Source of the DNA: CAVVSQ01 sp963848825
GTDB lineage: Bacteria; Planctomycetota; Planctomycetia; Gemmatales; Gemmataceae
Assembly (NCBI GenBank): GCA_963848825.1
Contig: CAWKFA010000008.1
Location: forward strand, 496,001-560,000
DNA length: 64,000 nt
Reading direction: 5' to 3'
Shown: piece after piece, positions 1 through 9,708 of the stretch
Position numbering within the stretch: position 1 is the first letter of the stretch
How the letters are laid out: every line of letters starts with the position of its first letter
Made by a program: the position numbers and the translations under genes
The notes under the pieces: generated by a model
The model's database searches: none
What the model was told of the DNA's origin: nothing
Seen by the model: the letters and a program-made list of their open reading frames with translations, nothing else

Positions 1-52
1 ACCTAGACAAGCAGAGTCAGAGTCTGCTGTGCTACCGTTACACCATTCCCCA
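1..52 (-). tRNA. tRNA-Gln (CUG anticodon), 3' part cut by window edge
   Basis: Read on the minus strand, the sequence begins TGGGGAATGGTGTAACGGTA, the acceptor stem and D-arm of a bacterial glutamine tRNA. A five-base-pair anticodon stem GCAGA/TCTGC follows, with the seven-base loop CTCTGAC, which places anticodon CTG at positions 34-36. The variable loop and start of the T-arm (GTCTAGGT) reach the left edge, so the T-loop, 3' acceptor strand and CCA lie outside the window. The 5' end is set at 52 from the acceptor stem and could be off by one base. Confidence 0.9.
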
Positions 53-219
53 AGAGTGGCGAAGAAATTTTAGCTGCGGGGCTTTCAAAAAACAAGACAT
101 GCTGAAGGGCCCGCAGGTGACAAATAAATCCTGGGCGGGATACACCCTCCGAGCACGGTAGGGCAGGGTGCTACAACGACCTGATGCCCGCCAATTGCAA
201 ACAGCTAAGGGCTAAACAA

Positions 220-262
220 CACGACCATCGTGAAAAAGCCGGGCTTTTTCACGATGGTCGTG
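220..262 (-). terminator. 21-bp inverted repeat, probable terminator of the DUF1501 gene
   Basis: Bases 220-240 and 242-262 are exact reverse complements (21 of 21), separated by one base; in RNA the central pairs would open to form the loop. The hairpin starts 25 bases past the DUF1501 stop codon at 287. On the minus strand it is followed by TTGTTTAG, which is only moderately T-rich, so terminator is the likeliest role but is not proven. Bases 53-219 hold no gene that I can see. Confidence 0.6.
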
Positions 263-286
263 GCAAGTCTTGATGGCTTTCGGTTG

Positions 287-1614
287 TTAGAACAGGGGTT
301 CGATGGGTCGGCCGTTGTTGCCGGCGATGGCGAAGGGGCGGCCGATGGCGTCGCGGATTTGGGTGGTGGGGTCGATGCCGAGGCCGCGGTAGAGGGTGGC
401 GAAGACGTCGCCGACCTTGACGGGGTTGGTGGCGACGGCCATGCCGTCCTGGTCGGTGCTGCCATAAACCTGGCCGCCCTTGATGCCGCCGCCGCCGACG
501 ACGACGGACCAGCAGCGCGGCAAGTGGTCGCGGCCGGCGTTTTGGTTGATGCGCGGGGTGCGGCCGAATTCGCCCATCCATACGAGAACGGTGTTTTGCC
601 ACATGCCACGGTCGACCAGGTCCTTGACGAGGGTGCCCATGGCCTTGTCGAGCGTGGGCTGAAGGCGGGTCGAGTGTGCCTGGAAGGTGTGTTGGTGGGT
701 GTCCCAGCCGCCGAGGTCGATTTCGACCGCGGAGACGCCGGCTTCGACGAGGCGGCGAGCCAGCAGGCACGGATTTGCCGAAATTGTTGTCGCCGTACGC
801 GTCCAAGAGGTTGCGGGACTCGTTGCGGAGATCGAAAACCTTGCCATCCTTGGAAGCGACGAGGCTAAAGCCTTTTTTGTAGATCTCGCCGTGGGCCTTG
901 GAGCCGTCGGCGAACTTGGCGCGATCTTTATCGGCGAGGTGGGGAGCGCGGGTGGCGATGAACTGGTCTTCGAGCGTGTAGAACAGGCGTTGGCGACGCC
1001 GGATGCGTTCGTCCGCCTCGGCGCCGGTGCCGACGCTTTGCGGAGGACGAATGTTTTCGGGCGGCGCTGCCAGGGTTTTGCACGCTGAAGGGGGCATAGG
1101 CCATGCCCAGGAAGCCAGGGCCGTCGGCATTGCCGCCGACGGAGATGTAGTTTGGCAAGGAAATATCGTGATAACCCGCCAGTTTGGGGATTTCGTGAGC
1201 GGCGATGGCGCCGAGCGAGGGAAACGCCAGGGCCGGGTTGGGAGTGTAGGAGGTGTGCATCAGGGACCGGCCGCGAGCGTGATCGCCTTCGGTGGTCGTG
1301 AGCGAGCGAACGATGGCCAGGTGGCGCATTTGTTCCGCCACCTTGGGCATGTGCTCGGAGATTTTTATGCCGGAGACGGACGTGTTCATTTCGCGGAACT
1401 CGCCGCCAGTGGGCCGGCCGGGCTTGAGGTCCCAGATATCAATGGTGGCGGGGCCGCCGCTCATCCACAGAATGATGACGCTCTTGTTCTGCTGGCGAAG
1501 CGTTTGTGCGTTGGCTTGTAGATTGCGAACGAATTCGATGGCGGGCACGGCCATGGCCGAGGCCCCGGCCACGTGACCAAGAAAGTGCCGCCGCGTCATC
1601 CCATTTTTGAACAT
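287..1614 (-). CDS. DUF1501 family protein (two frame breaks)
   Basis: This is a DUF1501 protein, a sulfatase-like fold family of unknown activity that is very abundant in planctomycetes. The start is the ATG at 1614 (MFKNGMTRRHFLG), which opens a twin-arginine-like signal (TRRHFLG) followed by a hydrophobic stretch. Family hallmarks are GGPATIDIWDLKPG near the N-terminus, GGWDTHQHTF in the middle and GEFGRTPRIN towards the C-terminus. The product is about 440 residues, the usual family length. The frame breaks near 1060 and near 765, and each time the protein resumes in another frame without loss of motif, so I read these as sequence errors. DUF1501 genes usually sit beside a DUF1549/DUF1553 gene; none is adjacent here. 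The 161 bases upstream probably hold its promoter. Confidence 0.85.
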
Positions 1615-1775
1615 GTGTGCTTTGCCTTTCCAGGACATTGTGCCCGAAACCAACGGGAACTAACTCTAGTATTGACCAAACGTTAGGTGTATGTCAAGTA
1701 GCCGCCTGCTCTGGCAGCGCCAGCGCTCGGGATTTGAGACGAAATGGGGCGTGCAATAGTTCCCCGGCGGGGAGA

Positions 1776-3483
1776 TTATTTTTCGGCGCGGGGAACGACA
1801 CGCAGCACGAAGCTGGACTGGCCGGCACCACTGGCGCGGGTGACTTCAACACGGGCCAGGAGGTCGAGAATGGCCAGGAAATTGTCGAAATCTCGCGCCG
1901 CGACGGTATTGGGAACGCGATCATTGGCGGCAATATGATCGATCAGGGGCTGGCGATATTGGCGGAGAGTTTTGGCAAGCTCGACGGCGGACAGACGCAG
2001 AAAGGGCACTTCCGGCCCCGGCGCGGGAGTGGCGGTTGTGGTACCGAAGCGGGCGATTGCGTCGGGACTGGTCGCCAGCAGGAGATAGCCATCCTTGAGA
2101 GCGCAGGCGGGCTGAAAGCCCGGGGGAAGTAGCTTGTCATTGGCGAGGTACTTGACCTCGACCGGTCCCTGGCGAAGGGTACGCATGGCGATGGGATTGT
2201 CGGCATGCTGGCGGTTGTATTCGAAAAGCGCAAGGCCAGCGAGAAAATAGGCACCGCGATAAATCGCTTGATCCACGCCGACGTCCTTGGTGCCGGGCCG
2301 TATGCCGATGGCGGCGATCGCCTGCGGCAGCGCATTGGCGGCGGTGCCTGGCAACACACACATGCCCCAGGCCGGCCCGATGTTGGGCGCGATATCAGTG
2401 GCAAGGTCGATCCCGGCGAGGGCGATCAAGGGTTGTACGGTTTTCTGAAAGGTCTTGCGAACTTCGGGGGGCGCCAGGTCGCCAAAGGCATCGGCCAAGG
2501 CGCTGCCCTCGACGGCGCCGGCGATGCTCAAGATGGCATCGTCGGGAAACCGTTGCCACAATTCGGCGGGCCTGGCTGGCTCCATGAAGAAGGGACGGGC
2601 GGACGCCGGCAAGTCTTGTTCGCGGGCCAGAATCGTGAGCTTGACTTCAAGGTTGTCCTGAGCGGAACAGGAAACGATGATGGCGTCAAACGCGCTCCAG
2701 TACTTCAGGAAGGCGTGTAGTAGGATTCCCTCGGGCGAGCCATTGGCTTTTTGCTTAAGCTCGGCATCAAAAGCGCGGGGGTTTAGCCAGAGGCTGAGCA
2801 AAGATTTGTCGGCACTGACTTTATTGAGGTGCAGTGCGATAGGCGGGAGCGCCCGGTTGTCGCGCTGGCGTTTCTCCAGAATGTCCTTGAGCAGGCTTTC
2901 ATTGCCGGTGTAGGCAAAGAACGAGCCTTGCAGAACGTAGAAATGCGACACTTTCGGCTCGATACGGCACAGATACTTCGCACCCAGATGGTCCCTGCTC
3001 TCGAGCGACTTGAGGTCGCCGCTGGCCTTCTGAAGCTGATTGAGGTTGTCGAGAAATTTGGTCAAAACCTCGGGCTGGCGCACGTGGATGAGGAGGACGC
3101 CCTGCTCCTCCTCGGCCTTGCCGGACAGGCCGGGCCGGTACGCGAATACGACGGCGTCGCCGAGCACCTCGTCACGCAACGTTGGCCAAGGGATGCCGAG
3201 GTGCTTTTCGATGTCCTCTTTGAACTTGAGCAGGTTCTGGAACTCGGGAGCGGCGAAAAGCGTTTTGCGGAACTCGGAATCGTTATAAATGGTGAGCCAG
3301 CGCGACTTTTCGAAGCTGGCGACGTGCGCGCGGAGGTTGTTGACGACCAGGCAAAGGCCGGTGTCTGGCGGCACGTAGCGAAGCAACTCCTCAGGCGGCG
3401 CGAGTGCTTGAGCCAGGCAGGGCGTCGTTACGCCAAGAAGCAGGATGAGGAGATGCGCTGCGCGTCAAAGGTTTACGGATCAT
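1776..3483 (-). CDS. Secreted protein of unknown function, third gene of the sigma-factor operon
   Basis: This is an exported protein of about 565 residues that I cannot assign to a named family. The start is inferred at the ATG at 3483 (MIRKPLT). A frame break near 3462 joins it to a hydrophobic stretch AHLLILLLGVTTPCLAQA, which together make a good signal peptide ending in an A-Q-A site. The mature part starts PPEELLRYVPPDTGLCLVV and carries no transmembrane segment or catalytic motif that I recognise; it is mixed alpha/beta. The gene lies 26 bases after the anti-sigma gene and is read in the same direction, so it is probably co-transcribed with the sigma/anti-sigma pair. It could be a sensed cell-envelope component or a member of that regulon. 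Its precise role is unknown. Confidence 0.7.
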
Positions 3484-3509
3484 AGAATCCAGGCTTCAAA
3501 AACATGGGA

Positions 3510-4190
3510 TCATGGCGTTCGTTCAATTACGGGCAACTCGCGAAAGAAGTAGGCCACTGCTTGCCGTGTGGTCGTGGCCACGGGTTTAAAACCGTCGGCG
3601 ACTTCGCGGCCAGCTTTTTTGAGGGATTGCGCGGCCGGTTCGAGAGAAAGGGGCTCGGCCCCGTCCTTTAAATCATTCATGTCAGGCATCGAAATGCGTG
3701 GGGCGGCGGAGAACAACAGTTTCGTTTGTTCCTTGGCCTTGTCCGCCAGGCGTTCCGACAGAGAGGCGAACGCCTGGCGAGCGTCGGCGACCGAGGCGGC
3801 CAGATGGAGTGTTTCGCCATGATTTTCCTGCTGGACATGGTCAATTGGGACGGGGTTGAGCGTGGGCCGGCTGGGCAAGAGCAGGCTGCCAACGACGGCC
3901 ATGAGCAAAACGGACGCCGCGAGCGCCGCCGTGAGGCGAAAACGTCGCCTGGCCCGTTGCCGACGCGTCTGCCGATCGGCAAGGACGGCTTCCGCCAGGC
4001 GGCGACTGAAATTCAGGGGCGGTTGCGGGGCCGGCAGGTTTTGCAACTGGTCCAGCAGCACCTGGCCGCCAACCTGCATGGCGCGGCAAGACACGCAGCG
4101 GCGCAGATGATCCGCCAGCTCGGGAGACGGCACCAGCGGTGTGCCGTCCCAGTGGCCTTGCAAGAGATCGAGACATTCAGGGCAGTTCAT
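3510..4190 (-). CDS. Anti-sigma factor, zinc-finger (zf-HC2 type), single-pass membrane
   Basis: This is a 226-residue partner of the upstream ECF sigma factor. The N-terminus MNCPECLDLL with ELADHLRRCVSCR supplies the C-x2-C, H and C-x2-C pattern of the zinc-binding anti-sigma domain, which holds the sigma factor inactive in the cytoplasm. One transmembrane helix (roughly residues 84-106, TAALAASVLLMAVVGSLLL) follows a strongly basic stretch. The remaining 120 residues would be outside the membrane and look helical. The start at 4190 is preceded by GAGGTGA and overlaps the end of the sigma gene by 14 bases, which suggests translational coupling. No regulated-proteolysis site can be read by eye. 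Confidence 0.85.
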   Translation of the reverse strand: MNCPECLDLLQGHWDGTPLVPSPELADHLRRCVSCRAMQVGGQVLLDQLQNLPAPQPPLNFSRRLAEAVLADRQTRRQRARRRFRLTAALAASVLLMAVVGSLLLPSRPTLNPVPIDHVQQENHGETLHLAASVADARQAFASLSERLADKAKEQTKLLFSAAPRISMPDMNDLKDGAEPLSLEPAAQSLKKAGREVADGFKPVATTTRQAVAYFFRELPVIERTP

Positions 4191-4734
4191 CGTTCACCTC
4201 GGAGACCATTCCCCGGCGTCGCAGACGCTCCAGAATCTCCAGCCGAGCTCGGTGGAGCCAGGTTTTAATGGTGCCCACGGGTTTGCGGAGCGCTTCGGCG
4301 ATGTCTTCGTAAGGAAGGCCCTGCTCGTGGTACATAACAAAGACGCTTTTATACTCCAAGCGCAAGTCGTCGAGTGCCATCTGGACCTCCCTGGCGAGTT
4401 CGGCGGCATCGTCCGGTTGGTCCGTGACTGCGGTCTCTTGAAGATACTCCACAAGTTCGGGACGCCGGGAACGCTGGCTGAGCCAGGTGCGGCAGCGGTT
4501 CACCGTGATCCCCATGATCCACGGCTTCAAGGGCCGTTTCGAGTCCCAGCGCTTCAGACTGCGAAAAATACGCAAGAAAACTTCTTGCGTGACATCTTCG
4601 GCGTCATGACGATGGTGGAGCAAGCGGACACAGAGGCCAAAAACATTGGGCTGAAAACGCTCAATCAAATCCTGGATCGCCCGCGTCTCGCCACGGAGAC
4701 AACAGCGTACCAACAGGACATCGTCAGCCGACAT
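4177..4734 (-). CDS. ECF-type RNA polymerase sigma factor
   Basis: This is a sigma-70 family extracytoplasmic-function factor of about 186 residues, the usual length. Region 2 is seen as FQPNVFGLCVRLL...AEDVTQEVFLRIFRSL, including the DAEDVTQEVF core that contacts core polymerase and the -10 element. Region 4 is the helix-turn-helix GLPYEDIAEALRKPVGTIKT followed by WLHRARLEI. The ATG at 4734 has GGGTGG eight bases upstream; a GTG at 4746 in the same frame is an alternative start adding four residues. The gene heads an operon with the anti-sigma factor (14-base overlap) and a secreted protein. ECF factors often activate their own operon, but I could not identify a matching -35/-10 pair with confidence. 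Confidence 0.92.
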   Translation of the reverse strand: MSADDVLLVRCCLRGETRAIQDLIERFQPNVFGLCVRLLHHRHDAEDVTQEVFLRIFRSLKRWDSKRPLKPWIMGITVNRCRTWLSQRSRRPELVEYLQETAVTDQPDDAAELAREVQMALDDLRLEYKSVFVMYHEQGLPYEDIAEALRKPVGTIKTWLHRARLEILERLRRRGMVSEVNDELP

Positions 4735-4905
4735 GTTTTTGGCCACCCACGTCGGAACTATAGAGATGCTACCTTGGAAAGGCTATAAGGTTTCGGCGTG
4801 GTGTCGAGAATCTACTAGATGGTGTGCCAGGAGACCGGCGCATCCGCCCATCCTCAAATCAGGGACAGGGCCCGATTTGGGGACGTGCCGGGTGGAGTGG
4901 GATTT

Positions 4906-5172
4906 TTAGTGGTCGAAAGCCTTGTGAAGCAGTTCCGCAACTTCTTCGGCGGGGGCGTCCCGCAAGACTTTGCCGCGCTTCTTCAGCGCCTCGGAAAAGC
5001 GGATGGCGACATCCTGCATCTTTTCATGTGTTTCCTGCGACCCGCCCAGGAGGAGCATCTCAGGCGAGCGCGTGATGCGTTTGTGTTCATCTTTATTATC
5101 GAGACCGACGCCGATTAAGCCGACAACCTCCGGTTTGGGTCGATCTTTTTTAGATGGCGTTGGGCGAGCCAC
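4906..5172 (-). CDS. Small hypothetical protein, 88 residues
   Basis: This is a short cytoplasmic protein of unknown function. It begins with a GTG (MARPTPSKKDRPKPEV) that has AAGGGGA at a good distance upstream. The N-terminal 15 residues are basic and proline-rich. The rest is predicted helical with a charged C-terminus (DAPAEEVAELLHKAF). It contains VVGLIGVGLDNKDEHKRIT and a glycine-rich LLLGGSQETHEK. There is no signal peptide or membrane segment. It stands alone between the sigma operon and a divergent gene; the roughly 160 bases up to 5335 serve as a shared promoter region. I do not recognise a family. Confidence 0.6.
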   Translation of the reverse strand: MARPTPSKKDRPKPEVVGLIGVGLDNKDEHKRITRSPEMLLLGGSQETHEKMQDVAIRFSEALKKRGKVLRDAPAEEVAELLHKAFDH

Positions 5173-5334
5173 GTGGACATCCCCTTCTTTTGTTGAAGTA
5201 ACACAGGCCTGATATTCAGGATTTATGGACGAAACTCGTCCCTGTACAACTATATGCAGCCTTTTCCGCCCTGGTCAATTGCAAAGGATAAAGAATGTGG
5301 CGAAAGAGCGTTAAACCTTGCCAGGAAGGCAATG

Positions 5335-7570
5335 ATGTCGAAGATTGTCGAGCAGGATACTTCCTCAGGTGACATTTTGTATACAAGCTCCATGGTTTGG
5401 TTATACGGCAGCGCCATTTTCTTGAGTTCGAGCCTGCTCTTTTTCATCCAGCCGATGTGCGCCAAGATGCTGCTGCCGGGACTTGGGTGCGCTCCCGCCG
5501 TGTGGACGACCTGCATGGTCTTTTTCCAGGCAGCGCTACTTGGCGGCTATGCTTATGCCGACGTGAGCACGCGGACGCTGTCCGCGAAACGTCAGGCTTT
5601 ACTGCAGATCATGTTGCTCGGCCTGGCCTGTTTGTTTTTGCCGGTCGTCATGCCGATTGATGTCGCGGTGCCAACCTCGGTGCCAGTCTTATGGCTGCTT
5701 GAGGCATTGCTGATGGCGGTCGGTCTGCCGTTTTTTGTGGTTGCCGCCTGCGGTCCGCTAATCCAGCGCTGGTACCGCCTGGCCAGTTACGGCAACGACC
5801 CCTACTTCCTTTTTTCGCTGAGCAACCTGGGCAGCTTCACGGCCCTGGTTCTCTATCCTCTGGCCGTGGAGCCCTTCCTGACGCTGCGAGAACAGGCCGA
5901 CTATTGGCGATTTGGTTACGTGGTTTTAGCGCTGGTGTGCCTGATTTTGGCCCTGTACCCTGGCAAACGGAGCGTGGGCGCGGCATCCGGTGCTGTTTTG
6001 CCTCCCACGGCACCAGCGAAGGTCGATTCCCGTCCACCTGGCAACGAAAAGCTGCGCTGGGTCATGCTGGCGCTGGCCCCGAGCAGCTTGATGCTCAGCG
6101 TCACGACCTACCTGACGACGGACATCGCGTCCATTCCGCTCCTCTGGGTAATCCCGTTGTCACTTTACTTGCTGACGTTCACGTTGGTTTTTTCGCGAAG
6201 GCAAATTGTCTCCAGGCACCTGCTGGTTCGCTGGATGCCGTTGGTGGTGTTGGTACTGGGTCTGATGATCTTGCTGGAGGGCACGGAACCGCTTGTGCTG
6301 GTGCTGGCTCTCCATTTGCTTGGACTTTTCTGGCTCGCCATGGTCTGTCACGGGGAGCTGGCGCAGCCGGCCTCCGGCTGAACATCTGACGGAGTTTTAT
6401 CTCTGGCTTACGCTCGGTGGTGTGCTGGGCGGCCTGTTCAACGTGGTGGTGGCGCCACTGGTTTTCTTGGGGCACGGCGAATATCCGCTGATGATCGCTT
6501 TGGTTTGCGTACTGCGCCCTGCAAGGGCTGGAAAATCGTTTGATTTACGGGACGTTGGCGTGGCATTGCTCGTGGGTTGTTTGACCGCCCTGCTCATATT
6601 AGTAGGGCGTGATGCGGATTTGCCGGCGGGGCCTATCAGTGTGGCAGCCATGTTCGCCCTGCCACTACTGGTCGTTTACTTTCTGCAAAACCGCCCCCTG
6701 CGGTTCGGTCTGAGCTTCGGGTTTCTCTTTCTGGCGAGCGCTCTCTATGCCGGCGTCCATGGCCCGGCGATTTTGCGGGTGCGTAGCTTTTTCGGCACGC
6801 ATCGGGTGACGGAGGAAGATGGCTTTCGCAAGCTCTTCCACGGCAATATTCTCCATGGTGAGCAGAGTACCGATGCGGAACGCCGGCACATTCCGTTGAC
6901 GTATTATTACCCCACCGGGCCAATTGGGCAGCTCCTGGGCTCGTTGAGTGATGACAATCGGCTCAAGCGCGTGGGGCTCATTGGTCTGGGGACGGGCGCC
7001 CTGGCGGCTTATGCGCAGCCCGGCCAACACTGGACCTTCTTCGAAATTGATCCGGCGGTCGCCTCCATCGCCGCGCCGGCAACCGGAATGTTTAGCTATC
7101 TGAAAGACAGCAAAGGCCAGGTCGACGTCATTATTGGCGATGGTCGACTGCGGGTGCGACAGTCGAAGGACATTTTCGGAGTGCTGGTGATTGATGCCTT
7201 TGGATCAGACGCCATACCACTCCATTTGCTTACGCGCGAGGCACTTGCGGAGTATCGAACGCATCTAAATCAAGACGGCATTGTGGCATTTCATATTTCC
7301 AATCGTTACGTTGATCTGGAGCCGGTGCTGGCTAACCTGGCCCACGAGGCTGGGCTGACGTGCAGGATACAGGCCGACTTGAACACCAGCGCGGAGGACG
7401 CGGCCAAGGGCAAGTCGCCGTCGATCTGGTTGGTTATCGCACGCTCGGACGCCGACCTGGGCGCTCTCGCGAAGAACACACGCTGGCCTCCGGCACGCGG
7501 CCGCCCCGAAATGGGAGTATGGACGGACGATTTCTCCAACCTCGTGTCCGTTCTTCGCTGGACGGACTGA
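5335..7570 (+). CDS. Membrane-fused spermidine-synthase-like protein (one frame break)
   Basis: This is a large (about 745 residues) two-part protein. The N-terminal two thirds form a polytopic membrane domain with roughly twelve hydrophobic helices, as in the fused MFS/spermidine-synthase proteins. The C-terminal part is a spermidine-synthase-like Rossmann methyltransferase fold: the nucleotide loop VGLIGLGTGALAAY, an acidic FEIDPAV, VIIGDGRLR and VIDAFGSDAIPLHLL. True polyamine synthesis has not been shown for most of this family, so the substrate is unknown. I chose the ATG at 5335 because AGGAAGG lies five bases upstream; ATG 5332 and 5392 are alternatives. The frame breaks near 6360, inside the conserved CHGELA...EHLTEFYLWL segment, with no loss of coding sense, so it is likely a sequence error. 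Confidence 0.82.
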
Positions 7571-7678
7571 AAACCGACAAGTAAATCCTAAAACTCACGG
7601 GTACTCCCCGCTTCATCCGTTGCAACGGCATTACCGTGCCATTAGAATTGAACGGGACGTATTCCGGAGGAGCGATTC

Positions 7679-9368
7679 ATGGCCTTGCTCAGTTTTGTGA
7701 AGGGTGCCAACCAGGGTACAACCTTCGAATTGGTTGGAGACAAGATCGTCGTGGGCAGAAATCAGGAGTGCACGGTCGTTCTCAATGTGCCGGCGGTGAG
7801 CCGTGAGCATGCGGTCATCCGCCGCATCTCGGGCAAGTTTTACATCGAGGACATGAAAAGCCGCAACGGCACGTTCGTGAATAACAAGGAGGTCACGACG
7901 CGGACGCTCCTGAAGGACAATGACAAGATAAAGATATGTGATAACTTGCTGGCTTTTTTCGAAAATGTTCCCAAAACGCCGTTGCCTGACGTGTTGCAAA
8001 AGGTCGTGGATGCTCCCCGGGACGAAGAAGAAGAGGAAGATTCTTCCACGGTGGAAGCCACCGTCACGGGCAGCAGCAAACAAATCTTGGAGGCGCAACC
8101 CGCCGAAAAGCTGGCGATGCTGATTGAGATCGGCGCGGACCTGTCGCAGACATTTCACGTCGATCAGCTCTTGCCGAAGATCGTCGACAACCTGTTTCTG
8201 GTTTTCCGTCAGGCGGACCGTGGCTTCATCATTTTGGGAGAGGAGGGCAAGCTCATTCCCAAGGTCACCAAGACACGGCGCGTCGAGGATGACGACAATA
8301 CGCCGCGTTTTAGCCGCAAAATTGTCAATCGCTGTCTTGAAACTGGCCAATCCGTTCTCAGCGAGGACGCCAGCTCCGACAAGCAATTCGACCTCTCGCA
8401 GAGCATAGCGGATTGCAAAATCAGGTCCGTCATGCTGGCGCCGCTCTTGAGCCGCACCAGCGGCAAGGCGACCGGGGTTATTCAACTCGATACCCAAGAT
8501 CGCTTCAAGAAGTTTACCCAGGACGATTTGAAGCTGCTGATGGCTGTCGCGGGGCAGGCCGCCATTGCGCTGGAAAACGCCAAGATGCACGAGTCGCTTG
8601 TGGCCCGCGCCGCGCTGGAGCAGGGCCTGAAGGCGGCGCAGCAGGTGCAAAAAAGCTTCTTGCCCAAAAAATGGCCACAAAGCCCTGGATATGATTTTTT
8701 CGCCCATTATGAAGCAGCCGAGGAAGTTGGCGGCGATTATTACGACTTCATCCCTCTACCCGGATCGCGCATGGGAATCATGGTTGGCGACGTCGCGGGC
8801 AAGGGGGTGCCGGCCGCGCTATTGATGGCCAAGATTAGTGCCGATGCGCGTTTTTGTTCGTTGACCGAATCAAGCGTCGCCGATCTGGTTTTTCGTCTGA
8901 ACGAGTTGATGCAAGAAGCGGGCATGCTCGACCGGTTCGTTACCCTGAGCGCCATGTTGCTCAATCCCAACGACCATACCGTGACGATTGCCAGCGCCGG
9001 CCATAATCCACCCATTATCTTTCGTCAGGCCGACAATACCTACCAGGAAGCGACGACGCGCGACATGGCGGGGTTCCCCCTGGGGGTGGCGGACGGGATA
9101 CCCTATGAGTCCGTGACGCTCACCCTGGAGCCTGGCGATTGCATCGTCCAATACACCGATGGTGTCTCCGAGGCCAGGAGCCGCGACGACAAGGATTTCG
9201 GCAATGAGAACATCTTCGTCGCGCTCAAAGTCCGGGCCGCCGACGGCGGTAGAACTGGGCCAGCGCCTGGTAAGCGCCGTGAAACAACACGCTTTGGGAC
9301 GCAAGCCCCATGACGACGTCACGATCGTCTGTTTCGGCCGCCATAACTCGAAGGACAATCTGTCATGA
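7679..9368 (+). CDS. FHA-GAF-SpoIIE/PP2C-type serine phosphatase (one frame break)
   Basis: This is a cytoplasmic signalling phosphatase of about 562 residues. Residues 1-95 are an FHA phosphothreonine-binding domain (KIVVGRNQ, SREHAVI, SRNGTFVNN). Residues ~145-315 are a GAF domain. Residues ~330 to the end form an SpoIIE/RsbU-type PP2C catalytic domain with the metal-binding EEVGGDYYDF, VGDVAGKGVPAALLMA, ASAGHNPP and the terminal HDDVTIVCF. Such enzymes typically dephosphorylate anti-anti-sigma factors. The start has GGAGGA a few bases upstream. The frame breaks near 9245, after which the protein runs to a TGA at 9366-9368. The stop overlaps the clpS start (ATGA), so the two genes are translationally coupled. 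Confidence 0.9.
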
Positions 9369-9703
9369 GCGAGAGCGCCACCCTTCCCGAAACGATCGTA
9401 TCTACGAAGGCCAATAGCCGGGACAAGACCAAGAAACAGCCTCCGTATCACGTCATCCTTCTCAACGATGACGATCATAGTTACGAATACGTGATCGGTA
9501 TGTTGCATAAACTATTCGGACACCCGCCCGAGCGGGGGTACCAGATGGCAGAGGAAGTGAACACCAAGGGTCGGGTGGTTGTGGCGACGACTAGCAAGGA
9601 AAGAGCGGAGCTGAAACGCGATCAAATCCACGCGTTTGGCGCCGACCCGAGGATCCCGCACTGCAAGGGGTCGATGTCGGCGACGATCGAAGCCGCGGAA
9701 TAA
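9365..9703 (+). CDS. clpS: ATP-dependent Clp protease adaptor ClpS
   Basis: This is a 112-residue ClpS. The protein recognises N-end-rule substrates (N-degrons) and delivers them to ClpAP, or acts on the ClpC equivalent. The core is PPYHVILLNDDDHSYEYVIGM, shown here split as PPYHVILLNDD and HSYEYVIGML, with LFGHPPERGYQMAEEVNTKG and RVVVATTSKERAELKRDQI. The NDD segment and the hydrophobic substrate pocket residues following it are present. The first 25 residues are a flexible basic tail. The ATG overlaps the stop of the phosphatase gene by four bases. It converges on the cyclophilin gene with only five bases between the two stop codons. Confidence 0.95.
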   Translation: MSESATLPETIVSTKANSRDKTKKQPPYHVILLNDDDHSYEYVIGMLHKLFGHPPERGYQMAEEVNTKGRVVVATTSKERAELKRDQIHAFGADPRIPHCKGSMSATIEAAE

Positions 9704-9708
9704 GCTCG

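Noticed and set aside
230..868. 212-codon plus-strand frame opposite the DUF1501 gene
   Set aside because: It begins inside the palindrome, has Ala/Gly/Asp-biased shadow composition, and the other strand carries DUF1501 motifs.
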